From Microseira wollei NIES-4236 (lineage in GTDB: Bacteria > Cyanobacteriota > Cyanobacteriia > Cyanobacteriales > Aerosakkonemataceae), in the NCBI RefSeq assembly GCF_020521235.1, contig NZ_BLAY01000023.1:1-64000 (forward strand): DNA of 64,000 nt. The letters run 5' to 3'. The translations under genes were made by a program, and so were the position numbers. Below are positions 44,246 to 54,259 of this stretch, piece after piece. Under the pieces are notes generated by a model. It did no database searches, had not been told where the DNA came from, and was given only the letters and a program-made list of their open reading frames with translations. Position 1 is the stretch's first letter. Every line of letters starts with the position of its first letter.

Positions 44246-45058
44246 ATGATGAATTTCAACAAAGTTTCGGCCTACTTGAGCGTAATCGCTGGTGGCGTTC
44301 TTGCTCTATCAACTGCTCCAGCTCAAGCTTTTAACTTTACTACCGGCTCTAGTTTAGGAAGTTGCTCTGGTCTGGCGGGTCCTTTTTATTCGGGTCCTTC
44401 TAATCAACAGATCAGTAATTTCACTAGTGGTAGCTGTACAACAGCTGACGGTTTCACACTGTCAGCGAATGTGGGTTCATTACAGGGCAAGATCGTCAAC
44501 GGTGTCACGGGTGTGGGTATAACCAGCGGTCCCAATGACCCCGTTGTCGGCGAGCTCAATACTGGCGAGGAATTAAACTTGATGCTGCCCAAAACGGGTG
44601 TCCTCCAATCCCTGGGACTCTCCTTCATGTATCGACCTGGAGTGTTCTCAGATCGAGTCTATGAGGTAGCCGCCGCTGTTTCTAACACTAACCTGACGGG
44701 AAGTCTCAGGATTACCAGCCCTACGACTGCTCTGTGGAACGTGCCTGGTTTAGGGATATTGAATCAAATCGTCAATGCCGTGAGTGGGTCTAATCCAGAT
44801 GGCGGCGGTTGGTACGAGATCGCCAATCCTTTTGGCAACTCCTCCCTGAGCAGCCTGGGATTAAAACCACTCCCTGGTTCTACTGCTGATAATGCCTACA
44901 ATCCAACTGACGAATGGCTCAATTCTTTCCAGAATAGTGACTTCTCCCTGGTGAGTGCAGAACTAAAATCTTCATCCGTTCCCGAACCAGGTACGCTTGC
45001 AGGTTTAGCCTTGGTGGGTGGTTTATTGGCAGCCTCTCGCCGTCGTAAAACTAGATAG
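44246..45058 (+). CDS. PEP-CTERM secreted protein, paralogue 2
   Basis: The 270-residue protein has the signal peptide LSVIAGGVLALSTAPAQA, a beta-rich mature region with the same blocks as paralogue 1 (TTADGFTLSANVGSLQGKIV, LSFMYRPGVFSDRV, GGGWYEIANPFGNSSL), and the sorting tail VPEPGTLAGLALVGGLLAAS with RRRKTR. Compared with paralogue 1 it has about 25 extra residues near the N-terminus (LAGPFYSGPSNQQISNF). Two ATG codons at 44246 and 44249 are possible. The same terminator type follows, suggesting that gene and terminator were duplicated together. Confidence 0.8.
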   Translation: MMNFNKVSAYLSVIAGGVLALSTAPAQAFNFTTGSSLGSCSGLAGPFYSGPSNQQISNFTSGSCTTADGFTLSANVGSLQGKIVNGVTGVGITSGPNDPVVGELNTGEELNLMLPKTGVLQSLGLSFMYRPGVFSDRVYEVAAAVSNTNLTGSLRITSPTTALWNVPGLGILNQIVNAVSGSNPDGGGWYEIANPFGNSSLSSLGLKPLPGSTADNAYNPTDEWLNSFQNSDFSLVSAELKSSSVPEPGTLAGLALVGGLLAASRRRKTR

Positions 45059-45105
45059 ATTTACATCCCTTGCCAGCTTGTTTAATTGTCATCTCCCTGC
45101 AACTT

Positions 45106-45141
45106 GGGGCTAAAAGGTAAGACTTTTAGCCCCTTTTTTTT
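45106..45141 (+). terminator. Rho-independent terminator
   Basis: GGGGCTAAAAG (45106-45116) pairs with CTTTTAGCCCC (45123-45133), then eight T. It closely resembles the terminator at 42409 (TTAAAAGTC version), including the upstream ATCTCCCTG. Confidence 0.9.
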
Positions 45142-45154
45142 GCTTTAGGACTTA

Positions 45155-45291
45155 TATCATGTCCGGTAGCAACGGTTGTGTAACTGCTAATAGCTAATCG
45201 CTAATGGCTAATGTCAGGAAAAATACTATATTAGCAATTAGCAATTAGCAATTAGCCATCCATACACTACCGATCTCTCGCGGACATGATA
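45155..45291. mobile_element. Family A MITE-like element, copy 2
   Basis: This 137-bp element has ends TATCATGTCC and GGACATGATA, with TTA duplicated at 45152-45154 and 45292-45294. Its interior matches copy 1 (8796-8928) in reverse. Confidence 0.87.
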
Positions 45292-45481
45292 TTACACCAA
45301 AGTTTCTTGCTGCGATCTCTAGTTCCAAACCGATGATTTTTCATAGACAGGACTTAGGCAAAGAAACTAAGGTGATACGAGAAATCCTTGGGAAAGGGAA
45401 CCAGAGATCGACTCTGAAACCGGGTTTCTGGCCTGGTCGTGGGTAAGTCCTGAGAAACAAAGGTGATTTGCGTCAGTCCTG
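45292..45481. repeat. Family B repeats, overlapping degenerate copies
   Basis: CAGGACTTAGGCA near 45349, GGGTAAGTCCTG ending 45452 and TTGCGTCAGTCCTG ending 45481 belong to at least two family B units. The rest up to 45720 has no gene; plus-strand frames there are not credible. Confidence 0.7.
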
Positions 45482-45720
45482 TGCTTGTCAGCAGGCATCG
45501 GGGATTTTTACTTAGGCAAAATTACGGAAAAAACCGGCTGTCATCAGGAAAATACAAGACTTACGGGGGAAAAGCGAAAAAAACCCGGTTTATACCGGCG
45601 CAATATCCTGCAAAAATCGGCTGCAAGCCAGAAATTGCCGAAAAATTGGCGATGGAAGCTAGCGATATGCCCAGGGCTAGCTGCGCGAAGGCAGACACAG
45701 GCGAGATTGACCCCTGGATC

Positions 45721-46641
45721 TCAATGGCGATGGTTATTGTCGTAGTGAATTCTCGCCCCCGCCCACTGGAGTTTTTCCCGTAAAGTTTGATAATACGAAT
45801 AGTTCTCCCGCAGGATAATAAACTTAGCTTGACAGTCAGCCATCCGTACATCTACTCGGTGTCCGGGCCAAATCGCAGTAGACATCACCCCATCCATCCA
45901 AAGTTTGGTGTTGAGTTCGTAATCTCCCAAAGGCCAGATGCTGACAACGCTGCCGGGGGGTAAAACTATCGAACGGCTGGAGAGGCTTAAAGGGCAAATC
46001 GGGGTTACGACGATTGCTTCCATGCCAGAATGGACGATTGGGCCACCGGCAGAAACGGTGTAGCAGGTGGAACCCGTCGGTGTTGCCACCAGCAGTCCAT
46101 CTCCCTGGTACTGATCGACGACTTCACCGTCGATTTCCATTTCCAGAATTGAGGTTAACATGCGGTCGGGGGAGGCGGGTTTGACGCACATTTCATTGAG
46201 GGCTAAAAAGGGATCGCTCACCGGATCGCGGTTAGTGCGATCGCCCTCAAATACCGACGCTTGAAGCATCATCCGCCTTTCTACCGCATAGCGATCTTCT
46301 TCCAAGCGATCCCAAACTCGTTCTGTATCTTGAAATACCTCAAACGGTTCGGTCAAAAACCCCAGGTGTCCCCCTACATTCACCGACAATAAGGGAATGC
46401 CAGCGACGGCTAAATTCCTTGCCGCTGCCAATGCCGTACCATCTCCACCCAATACGAGTGCCAGATCGATCCGTTGCGTCGATGACGCTAAAAAAACCGG
46501 GTAGGGGTTATCCTTTGCCCCACTCGGTCCCATCAATACTTGACAGTTCCGTTTTTCCAGTTGCCTAGCGCATTGTTCTGCCATGCGCTTGCTGTTGGAA
46601 TCTCCCGCCTTATGAGCAATAATCACTTGCTTTAATTGCAC
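45721..46641 (-). CDS. nadK: NAD kinase
   Basis: The 306-residue enzyme has the NAD kinase GGDGT motif (LALVLGGDGTALAAARNLAV), NVGGHLGFLTE and the second signature GDGLLVATPTGSTCYTVSAG with PIVHSGMEAIVVTPI. It phosphorylates NAD to NADP in the cytosol. It lies downstream of ndhE on the same strand, where cyanobacteria often keep one of their two NAD kinases. A repeat block of 232 bp separates it from ndhE, so it may have its own promoter. Confidence 0.93.
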   Translation of the reverse strand: MQLKQVIIAHKAGDSNSKRMAEQCARQLEKRNCQVLMGPSGAKDNPYPVFLASSTQRIDLALVLGGDGTALAAARNLAVAGIPLLSVNVGGHLGFLTEPFEVFQDTERVWDRLEEDRYAVERRMMLQASVFEGDRTNRDPVSDPFLALNEMCVKPASPDRMLTSILEMEIDGEVVDQYQGDGLLVATPTGSTCYTVSAGGPIVHSGMEAIVVTPICPLSLSSRSIVLPPGSVVSIWPLGDYELNTKLWMDGVMSTAIWPGHRVDVRMADCQAKFIILRENYSYYQTLREKLQWAGARIHYDNNHRH

Positions 46642-46873
46642 GGCCTTTCCTAAAATTCAGCCACCCTTGGGGCGCTTGAATCCCAATCTCACTAAAATAT
46701 TTCCTACGTTCAAAATACCAATATAATTTCTATTTAAACGATTTGCCTTATAAAGATTTAACTAACTCATTTCCGGTAGGGGCTAATGGCTAATGGAAAG
46801 AAAATTCTCTGATTGCTACGCTTCCCCATGAGCGATTAGCGATTAGCTATTAGCCATTAGCACTTGACAAAAT

Positions 46874-47179
46874 TCACCATTTAAGCAGGTTAAATTGCTC
46901 CATATCTACCGTATCGCGGTTGCGGTAAATTGCCAACACGATCGCTAGACCGACTGCGGCTTCAGCGGCGGCGACAGTAATCACGAATACGGTAAACACC
47001 TGGCCTTTGATTCCCAGGGGGTCTAGAAAGTTAGAGAACCCCATTAAATTGAGATTGACTGCATTCAGCAGCAGTTCAATTGACATCAACACGCGCACAG
47101 CATTACGACTGGTAATCAAACCGTAAATTCCGATACAGAAAAGTGCGGCTGATAATAACAAAAAGTACTGGAGTTGCAT
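46874..47179 (-). CDS. ndhE: NAD(P)H dehydrogenase subunit NdhE (NuoK)
   Basis: The ATG at 47179 ([20 protein letters not shown]) is preferred to the longer frame at 47197; it gives the usual 101 residues with three membrane helices. [16 protein letters not shown] and [20 protein letters not shown] (conserved membrane Glu) are typical of NuoK/NdhE. It is the last gene of the ndhA-I-G-E row and part of the thylakoid NDH-1 complex for respiration and cyclic electron flow. Confidence 0.95.
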   Translation of the reverse strand: MQLQYFLLLSAALFCIGIYGLITSRNAVRVLMSIELLLNAVNLNLMGFSNFLDPLGIKGQVFTVFVITVAAAEAAVGLAIVLAIYRNRDTVDMEQFNLLKW

Positions 47180-47247
47180 GAATCCTCTTGTTTCCAATTG
47201 CGATGGTTTGCAGCCAGCGTTGAGGGATGCAACGCTGGTAAATCGGG

Positions 47248-47895
47248 CTATTTGTTGCGAGCGCCCTTATTTCGCGTCAAGGTAGAAGTATCGCTTGCTG
47301 CGGGTACTAATTCTCTAGGACGTTCGGGCAAGGTCAAAACTTCTTGCTGTACGTTGGGTGCTTGCTGCAATACATCGGGCAAGAACTCGCGACGCGCCAA
47401 AATAATCGCTCCCACCATTGCCATCAACAACAGTACAGAAGCTAGTTCAAACGGCAGCAAATAATCGCTAAAGAAATGCTTGCCAATTTGGACGATAGAA
47501 CTTTCAGCCGCATTTGGGACATCGGTTGAAATAGCCCAAGGCGTTGCTAAAAACATCGTACTGAGCAACACAAACAACCCAGCACAAACCAGTGCCGTCG
47601 TGCCTTTGCGAATCCAAGCATTGCGAACGGGAGCAAAATCTTCCCGCTTGTTTACCAACATAATGGCAAACAAAATTAGCACGTTAACCGCCCCGACATA
47701 AATCAGAATCTGCGCTGCTGCAACAAAATCAGCATTGAGCAAGATATACATCCCGGCAATGCTGATAAAGACACCTCCCAACAAAAAAGCCGAGTAGACG
47801 ATATTGGTAATCAGCACCACTCCCAGTGCTGCCCCAATCATCATCGCTGCCAGCAATGCAAACGAAACTATCTGAACGCCTTCTGCTAGATTCAC
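47248..47895 (-). CDS. ndhG: NAD(P)H dehydrogenase subunit NdhG (NuoJ)
   Basis: The frame is open to 48000, but the first 35 codons are repeat-derived (ATTACCA units). The GTG at 47895 with AAAGGA upstream gives the normal N-terminus [20 protein letters not shown] and 215 residues. Five membrane helices and the [20 protein letters not shown] signature identify NuoJ/NdhG. It lies between ndhI and ndhE on the same strand. Confidence 0.93.
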   Translation of the reverse strand: MNLAEGVQIVSFALLAAMMIGAALGVVLITNIVYSAFLLGGVFISIAGMYILLNADFVAAAQILIYVGAVNVLILFAIMLVNKREDFAPVRNAWIRKGTTALVCAGLFVLLSTMFLATPWAISTDVPNAAESSIVQIGKHFFSDYLLPFELASVLLLMAMVGAIILARREFLPDVLQQAPNVQQEVLTLPERPRELVPAASDTSTLTRNKGARNK

Positions 47896-48066
47896 TACTG
47901 TTTTTCCTTTGGTAATTGGTAATTGGTAATTGGTAATTTCAGCTTTGAGATTTAAGATGGCAGATTTAAGATTTAAGGATATTTGATTTAACTTTGCCAT
48001 CTGCTTTTCTTTTATCTAAAATCTGAAATCTGAAATTTCAAATCTGAAATTACCCATTCCCACTTT

Positions 48067-48648
48067 TCATTCCATCTGTTCGATAATTTCTTCTGGGCGC
48101 AGACCGGCGCGACGGGAACCTGCGGGCAAGTCGTGGGGTTCGACGACGCCTTTGGGCAGGTAAGCGAGTTCGCGCAACGGGGTTACCATTGGGTCGTTGG
48201 TTACTTTATAAGGCAAGCGTCCCAGCGCCACGTTGTCGTAGTTTAATTCGTGGCGGTCGTAGGTGCAAATTTCGTATTCTTCTGTCATGGACAAACAGTT
48301 GGTCGGGCAATATTCGACGCAGTTGCCGCAGAAGATACAAACCCCGAAGTCGATGCTGTAGTGTTTGAGTTGTTTCTTTTTGGTTTCCTTGTTGAATTCC
48401 CAATCGACTACGGGCAAGTTAATCGGGCAAACTCGGACGCAAACTTCGCAGGAAATGCACTTATCAAACTCGAAGTGAATCCTACCCCGGAAACGTTCGG
48501 AGGGGATGAGTTTTTCGTAGGGATATTGGACGGTAATCGGACGCCGACCCATGTGGTCAAAGGTGACAGATAATCCTTGACCGATATATTTACCGGCTTG
48601 TACTGCTTCTTTGGCGTAGTCGCCAACTTGTTTGAGAAACTTCAGCAT
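48067..48648 (-). CDS. ndhI: NAD(P)H dehydrogenase subunit NdhI
   Basis: The 193-residue protein has two 4Fe-4S clusters, [12 protein letters not shown] and [12 protein letters not shown], and the cyanobacterial C-terminal extension ([20 protein letters not shown]). It passes electrons in the peripheral arm of NDH-1. It sits 102 bp after ndhA; the gap contains short TAGATTTT repeats that can form a hairpin. Confidence 0.96.
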   Translation of the reverse strand: MLKFLKQVGDYAKEAVQAGKYIGQGLSVTFDHMGRRPITVQYPYEKLIPSERFRGRIHFEFDKCISCEVCVRVCPINLPVVDWEFNKETKKKQLKHYSIDFGVCIFCGNCVEYCPTNCLSMTEEYEICTYDRHELNYDNVALGRLPYKVTNDPMVTPLRELAYLPKGVVEPHDLPAGSRRAGLRPEEIIEQME

Positions 48649-48750
48649 GGTGTTCTCACTCTCTAGAGGATTGTAGATTTTAGATTGTAGATTTCAGATT
48701 TGATTTATATTTTTAATTTGCCATCTGAAATCTGCAATCTGAAATTCAAA

Positions 48751-49869
48751 TTACCCGCCGAAGGCAAAAGGAAATGCCAACTTGAGGGCGGCGGTTAATA
48801 GCAAGTTCACCAGCGAAACTGGTAAGAGGAACTTCCATCCTAAATTTAGCAACTGGTCAATGCGAACGCGGGGAACTGTCCAGCGCATGAGGATGGCGAT
48901 GAAGATGAGGAAGTAAGCTTTGAGCAGGGTCATGGTGATGCCCAAGGAGGCAGTCACGATCTGTAAGAAGGGGTTGGTTTCGCTGATGCCGAGTAAAGAT
49001 GCGATCGCGCTAATCGGAATCGGAAAATCCCAGCCTCCCAGGTACAATACGGCAACAATCAGCGCCGACAGCACCAAGTTAACGTAAGAACCGACATAGA
49101 ACAGACCAAATTTCATGCCGCTATATTCGGTTTGATACCCGGCGACGAGTTCTTCTTCTGCTTCTGGTAAGTCAAACGGGATGCGTTCGCATTCTGCCAA
49201 GGCAGCAATCCAAAAGATCAGAAATCCAACTGGCTGACGCCAAATGTTCCAGCCTAAAATCCCGTAGCCGGATTGTTGCTGTACGATGTCGATGGTGCTG
49301 AGGCTGTTCGACATCATAGCGATCGCTATCACCGACAGGGACAGGGGAATTTCGTAGCTGATCGACTGCGCTGCCGCCCGCAAACCCCCCAGCAGGGAAT
49401 ACTTGTTGTTGGAGGCATAGCCCGACATCAGCAAGCCAATCGGGGCGATGCTGGAAAAAGCAATCCACAAAAATACCCCCATGCCGATATTGGTAATCAC
49501 CAGGTTCTGTCCGAAGGGCACAATCATATAGGACAGAAACACAGGAATGACGACGATAACCGGCCCCAGGGTGAACAGCAACGAGTCCGACTTCCCTGGC
49601 ACGACATCTTCTTTGAAAATCAGCTTGAGGCCGTCTGCAACGGGTGCCAGGACACCAAATGGCCCCATGAATTCTGGGCCGATCCGCTGTTGGGCGGCGG
49701 CTGATATTTTCCGTTCCAGCCAAACCGACACCAACACTCCTACCGTTGCACCCATAATCATCAGCAACATGGGTAGGGGCAACCAAATGGCTTTGGCAGC
49801 ACCAGGCGGGATGCCAAGATCCATGAGGGATTGAATAAAAATTTCTTGGAGGTCAATTCCTGAATTCAT
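48751..49869 (-). CDS. ndhA: NAD(P)H dehydrogenase subunit NdhA (NuoH)
   Basis: The 372-residue membrane protein has eight helices and the quinone-site loops of Nuo[41 protein letters not shown] and [20 protein letters not shown] with [12 protein letters not shown]. It is the first gene of ndhA-ndhI-ndhG-ndhE. The citrate synthase gene that often precedes ndhA in cyanobacteria is not there; instead the region upstream is decayed. Confidence 0.96.
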   Translation of the reverse strand: MNSGIDLQEIFIQSLMDLGIPPGAAKAIWLPLPMLLMIMGATVGVLVSVWLERKISAAAQQRIGPEFMGPFGVLAPVADGLKLIFKEDVVPGKSDSLLFTLGPVIVVIPVFLSYMIVPFGQNLVITNIGMGVFLWIAFSSIAPIGLLMSGYASNNKYSLLGGLRAAAQSISYEIPLSLSVIAIAMMSNSLSTIDIVQQQSGYGILGWNIWRQPVGFLIFWIAALAECERIPFDLPEAEEELVAGYQTEYSGMKFGLFYVGSYVNLVLSALIVAVLYLGGWDFPIPISAIASLLGISETNPFLQIVTASLGITMTLLKAYFLIFIAILMRWTVPRVRIDQLLNLGWKFLLPVSLVNLLLTAALKLAFPFAFGG

Positions 49870-50309
49870 TTTTGCCGCTTATGGTATTGACTGGGCAAGA
49901 TCCAACAAACTGTCAAGGCCAGTTTATACTTTTTTGTGAAGTTTTTTGTACGACTTCCACTGATCAGTATAGGACTCAGGAGGATCGGCTTCAAGCAAGA
50001 CTGGCAGAACAAGTTCCCGCCTTTAATCATCCCTTAGCTCGTAAAACCACCGCTCAACCAGAGCGACGGCGACCCCCACCCATCCGCTTTTCGCGACTAC
50101 CACCTGAAGTGTAGCGGGACGCTGTTAGCTCTCGTATCTTTAGATCGAATCCCCAGTAATTTACTACCGGGGGTAGACTTGCCACGGCACAGGGTAGGAT
50201 AGCGGCAAGTTATTGGGGGAGAAACCCTCCGAGACCAGCATCGGCTGACTCACTAGCCCCCTAAAATCCCAAGTATCCCACTGGCCCACAGGAGTCTCGT
50301 TAGGATCAA
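49870..50309. other. Upstream region of the ndh operon, no clear gene
   Basis: A plus-strand frame at 49872-50114 has Arg/Pro-rich content and no family; it is not called. TAGCGGCAAG near 50200 and a CCCCCTAAAAT run follow. The ndh promoter must lie within the first part. Confidence 0.4.
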
Positions 50310-51187
50310 CTACCTGCACGGATATTTATCCAGGTGTCCATCAATAGTCAATTGGGACAGGTTATTTAATCCGTTAGAAGCAATAATGCCAAAATCGGAA
50401 GAAGTCAACCCAACAATCCCACCTTGAGTGCTTGAGCATAGAACTATTCGCTTCAACAAATCCCTAGTTCCACCTGGATTAATGTTCGCCGGGAAGTTCT
50501 CGGGATTAAATAAAATGTCGTGGTGATTGGGCGATAACGGATTCCCTGGCAGCACCCTAAATCTGCTAATGTCATTTCCGTTAGGAGCAAATGAATACAG
50601 CGAATTATTAGGCGACCAATTCGGTTTTATAGCGGGACAAATAAACCCAGCCGAACATAACCCAGCATTATTATCGGTTCTCACCGCAACGACCATAGCA
50701 ATTTCTTGTGACTGAAAATTCTCTAATTAACTCAAGTTGCTAGTTATCTCATCCATAGCAGCTAATCGTTAATTGCTAATGGCTAATGTCAGTAAAAATC
50801 CTAGATTAGCCAGCTGGCAATTAGCCCGCTGGCCCCGGCGAATTTTATAACTAGCAACTTGCGTTAATTAATATTTACATCGTGATTAAATTTGGCATCC
50901 TTGGAGATTCCAATTGTGTTAGTAGTTAGCGTTAAGCCGTCATTTACATATCGCTGACACAGTTGAACTTTAATGCTTGTTCCGCTTGGCTGTTCTACCA
51001 AATACTTTAAATATGCCCTATCTTTTGGAGCAGAAGACAAAGGCGCATCCCAAGAAAATACAGCTGCGTTACCAGATGCTGCCTCTTGCCTCTAGCCTAC
51101 TGATATCAATTTATAATTTAGAACCGCTCGATACTTGCTAGCATCCCAAGTCTCGTTAATAATTTCGCTATTGAATTGGACTGGCAT
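50310..51187 (-). pseudogene. Broken gene, cut by a stop codon and by a family C repeat
   Basis: From the ATG at 51187 the frame reads MPVQFNSEIINETWDASKYR. It meets a TAG at 51092-51094 and continues in frame (GNAAVFSWDAPLSSAPKDRA to DAKFNHDVNIN) up to the edge of the family C repeat at 50866. Beyond the repeat a 128-codon frame (50310-50696, AMVVAVRTDNNAGLCSAGF and onward) probably is the remainder. The family is unknown. The start overlaps the stop of another scrap (EKLLPDAATINLAIDLVK), so this was an operon. Confidence 0.55.
50728..50866. repeat. Family C palindromic repeat inside a broken gene
   Basis: TAACTCAAGTTGCTAGTTAT (50728) and ATAACTAGCAACTTGCGTTA (to 50866) are the ends; the interior holds TAATGGC heptamers and GCCAGCTGGC palindromes. 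Confidence 0.85.
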
Positions 51188-51390
51188 TATTTTACCAAAT
51201 CAATCGCCAAATTAATTGTAGCCGCATCGGGTAAAAGTTTTTCTAAAATTATGGTAACTTGAACAACAACAGCGACCAATCTGGCAACCAACTAAACATT
51301 TTGCCGGTCATTTCAGCTCTGATAACTCCATTATTGAACGAGTTGAATCAACAATGGTTTGAATTGAATTAAGAGTAAGAATCTTCCCTT

Positions 51391-51420
51391 CAGGGGGTCA
51401 AGCGCTGGCTCGACCCCCTG
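51391..51420. terminator. Hairpin, terminator-like
   Basis: CAGGGGGTC (51391-51399) pairs with GACCCCCTG (51412-51420), followed by TTAATTCTTTTC. It would work for plus-strand transcripts; on the minus strand no T-run follows. Confidence 0.5.
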
Positions 51421-51467
51421 TTAATTCTTTTCTTGATTCCACCCTGCAAAAAAAGACGATCTTTAGA

Positions 51468-51750
51468 AGCCACATTCGGCACCCTGAAGTGTCACACTAC
51501 CGAATGCAAGGGGATTTGGCGATTGGGGACGATGGGCTGGTAATAACAACCCCCCTTATTTTCAGTATCCTATGTACTTAAAAGTACCAGCTAATCCGAA
51601 AAATCACGAGAAAACCCTTGTGCCAGTTGAGGGTGCGGAAGGTGGGCTAGAGAGGGAAAGGGGAGCGCTGCTACCCTTTCCCTCTCTCCACAGAGTTTTA
51701 TTCTGATTCTCTTCAATGTGACAGTTGAGGGTGCGGAATGTGGCTTCTAG
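51468..51750. repeat. Inverted repeat of about 31 bp around a purine-rich hairpin
   Basis: AGAAGCCACATTCGGCACCC near 51468 is inverted near 51717-51750 (GAGGGTGCGGAATGTGGCTT). A third partial copy (GTTGAGGGTGCGGAAGGTGG) lies at 51617, and GAGAGGGAAAGG near 51650 is inverted as CCTTTCCCTCTC near 51675. The repeat coincides with the broken end of the ATP-grasp gene. Confidence 0.7.
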
Positions 51751-51761
51751 GGGTGCGAGTG

Positions 51762-52430
51762 TCAATTCGACCGACTTAGGGATAAATCCTTTTGGGAATA
51801 ACGCTCTGATTCTTTGCTCGTAAAAACAGCTGAAAGTCCGTGGGAGGTTGTGATAAAATAGGGGAATTGCTCTGGTAACTGAATATCTTTGAGACTGATT
51901 TCGTGCAGATTGTAGCTTGAGTATTTGGGACATTGCACTCCCAAATCGGCTAGGGTTACTTTGCTGATCAAGTGGTAGTGGGTATCTGGATTGACGGCGT
52001 GTTTTTCAGGTTTGAGATGATCGAAGGGAAATAAAGTGATGATTTTTTCAAAGCTTAAACTGTGGCTGAGTTCGTCCAAATAAGTCGAGCAATCTATCAT
52101 TTCCGCATTGGTGTAACTAAAGCCAAAATGCTCCCGCCAGTATTCAATCAGCAAGTTTTGGGGTGGAATAATCACAACTCCTGGAAGCGCATCGCCTAAT
52201 ACAGCGAGATTTTTCCAAGGTTCCTTTTGGCAAATCTTGTCAAAGGATGTTTTAGTGGCTGCGCTACTACCTTCTTGAATAAAGTATTTTTTCCTGTTGG
52301 GGTAAGCTGCCCAACTCGCAGTTGCTGGATAATTTAAAATGAATGCATAACGTGCATCCGTAATGTCATTAGCAAACAACTCGGAGAAAGAATTACCTTC
52401 AAAGTATGGAAATTCAGCTCTTAAGTTCAT
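51762..52430 (-). pseudogene. Truncated ATP-grasp ligase-like gene
   Basis: The 222-codon frame starts MNLRAEFPYFEGNSFSELFA. It reaches LPEQFPYFITTSHGLSAVFT, which is close to the FPFFIKTSHGLSGEGT start of an ATP-grasp domain, and then degenerates. The C-terminal lobe that would hold the Mg-ATP ligands is missing. It lies 36 bp after the glutathione-reductase-like gene on the same strand, so the two were probably an operon. Confidence 0.6.
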
Positions 52431-52466
52431 AGAAAACTGCCTTTGCTTATGGGAACGAATGCGGGA

Positions 52467-53909
52467 TTAAACCAGAGCGAAAAATTCTTCGGCAACTGAA
52501 GGGTGAATGCCGATAGTTGCATCGAAGTCTTTCTTTGTTACACCCATGCGAAGCGGTAGTGCGAGACATTGAACTATTTCAATTGCTGCTATTCCTACCA
52601 TATGAATGCCTAGTAATCGCTCGGTTGTACTATCAATAACTAATTTAATTATAACTTTCTCTTCTCGTTTAGCCAGACTGTGGAAAAGAGGACGAAATTC
52701 AGATCGATCGCATCCCACAGCATTACCAATTTTTTGCCGCGCTTTTTCTTCGCTTAAGCCGACTGTAGCCGCTTCGGGGAAGAAACTAACAACGCTAGGA
52801 ACGCATTCATAACTGATAGTTTTGGGTTGATTACCAAAGTGGTTATCGGCAAAAGCTCGCGCGTTGGCGAGCGCAACCGGAGTATAAGTAAATTGGTTGG
52901 TACAATCTCCAACTGCAAAGATATTCGCTTGTGTAGTTTGATTTTGCTCGTCTACTGCGCTCGCATCAACTTGGACGTAGCAATTAGTACTTTTACTAAC
53001 CTTAACTCCGGCTGCTTCTAGATTCAATCCGCTTAAATTAGGCGCAGGCCCCGTGACGCAAACAACTGTATCGACGATCGATGTATCGGGAGAAGTTCCC
53101 GACAGTGTCAAATGCAACTGCTCTTTGTCGATTTGTTCAATTTTTTTGAGGTTGCTGTTGTTGATAATTTGAATAACCCGCCTCGTCATGCCTTCAGTAA
53201 CAGCCCTGCAAATGTCTGAATCAAAATCAGATAAAATGCCATCTTCATGAACTATTAGAGTCACAAACGAGCCAAGCATTCTCATAATCCCCGCCAATTT
53301 CACCGCAATATAATTGCCGCCAATGACTGCGACATGTTTTGGTTGCTGCTTGAGATCGAACAGTTCCCGCGAGGTGATAGCACTTTCAATGCCAGGAATC
53401 TGAGGCTTTACCGCTTCTCCTCCCACCGCAATTAAGATTTTTTCAGCAGTAATTTGGCGTCCTTCAATAGACTTCTCCAAAAACTCTTGTGGGATAGGCG
53501 TCTCGCCTGTCTTTGAGTTGCTTTTTTGCAGAGGTCTAATGTCTAAAGTATGAGGATTAATAAAGGTAGCACGCCCTTGAATTAGCTCAACTCCTGCTTG
53601 TTCGAGCGATCGCTTATGTAGGTCGCTGAGGCGGCGGATTTCCTCGTTCTTAGCAATCATGAATTGATGCCAATCAAAAGTGGTTTGGGGTTGTTTCCAG
53701 CCATAACCGACTCCCTCTTGATACAATTGCGAGAAGCTAGCGGCGTATGACATCAGTTTTTCGGGAATGCAACCTCGGATGACACAGGTACCCCCGACTA
53801 AATCTTGTTCTGCGATCGCCACCCGCGCACCATACCCCGCCGCCCGTTCCGCAGCAGCAAGACCACCCGGCCCCGCACCGATTACAAAAAGGTTATAATC
53901 GAATTTCAT
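52467..53909 (-). CDS. Glutathione-reductase-like NAD(P)H/FAD disulfide oxidoreductase
   Basis: The 480-residue enzyme has an FAD-binding N-terminus (FVIGAGPGGLAAAERAAGYG) and the redox-active disulfide C42-x4-C47 (GGTCVIRGCIPEKLM). It also has an NAD(P)-binding VAVIGGNYIAVKLAGIMRML, FAVGDCTNQF, and the catalytic His in IGIHPSVAEEF. It is close to glutathione reductase, but GCIPEKL replaces the usual GCVPKKL, and the NADPH-site arginines are not obvious, so the true substrate may differ. Length is normal. An ATP-grasp remnant follows it; such pairs can belong to peptide or thiol synthesis. Confidence 0.85.
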   Translation of the reverse strand: MKFDYNLFVIGAGPGGLAAAERAAGYGARVAIAEQDLVGGTCVIRGCIPEKLMSYAASFSQLYQEGVGYGWKQPQTTFDWHQFMIAKNEEIRRLSDLHKRSLEQAGVELIQGRATFINPHTLDIRPLQKSNSKTGETPIPQEFLEKSIEGRQITAEKILIAVGGEAVKPQIPGIESAITSRELFDLKQQPKHVAVIGGNYIAVKLAGIMRMLGSFVTLIVHEDGILSDFDSDICRAVTEGMTRRVIQIINNSNLKKIEQIDKEQLHLTLSGTSPDTSIVDTVVCVTGPAPNLSGLNLEAAGVKVSKSTNCYVQVDASAVDEQNQTTQANIFAVGDCTNQFTYTPVALANARAFADNHFGNQPKTISYECVPSVVSFFPEAATVGLSEEKARQKIGNAVGCDRSEFRPLFHSLAKREEKVIIKLVIDSTTERLLGIHMVGIAAIEIVQCLALPLRMGVTKKDFDATIGIHPSVAEEFFALV

Positions 53910-53934
53910 GGCTTTATAGAGTTAAATTTCAGTT

Positions 53935-54036
53935 ACTAAGAAGTTGCTAGCTATATCGAGTGGTAATAGGTAATTATTAGCCATTAGCCATTAGCCATTA
54001 GCCATTACCAGTACAGCTAGATGTAACTAGCAACTT
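53935..54036. repeat. Family C palindromic repeat
   Basis: AAGAAGTTGCTAGCTAT and ATGTAACTAGCAACTTACTT bound a row of CCATTAG heptamers. It lies in the divergent region between the oxidoreductase and the kinase; the remaining bases to 54259 hold no gene and probably the kinase promoter. Confidence 0.7.
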
Positions 54037-54259
54037 ACTTTACTAGCTCCTAATAAATTCTCGACAGCCCTAGCCCTCGCAGCTTCATCCTTAAAGCTTG
54101 TCTTACCTAGACTAAAGGAATAGTTTTAGATTAAGTAAGTTTGTTACCATTAATACAAGAGTTTGCCGTTACATCAAAGCTGCAACGGCTGCGATCGCTG
54201 TCGTTGTAAAATAAAATGATGCCAGAGGGTTTTCCGATCTACTTTTGCGCCTAAGCCAG

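Noticed and set aside
45485-45745. Overlapping plus-strand frames before nadK
   Set aside because: They arise from family B repeat DNA and overlap the NAD kinase end.
49872-50114. 80-codon plus-strand frame upstream of ndhA
   Set aside because: Arg/Pro-rich tail, no ribosome site, lies across the ndh promoter region.
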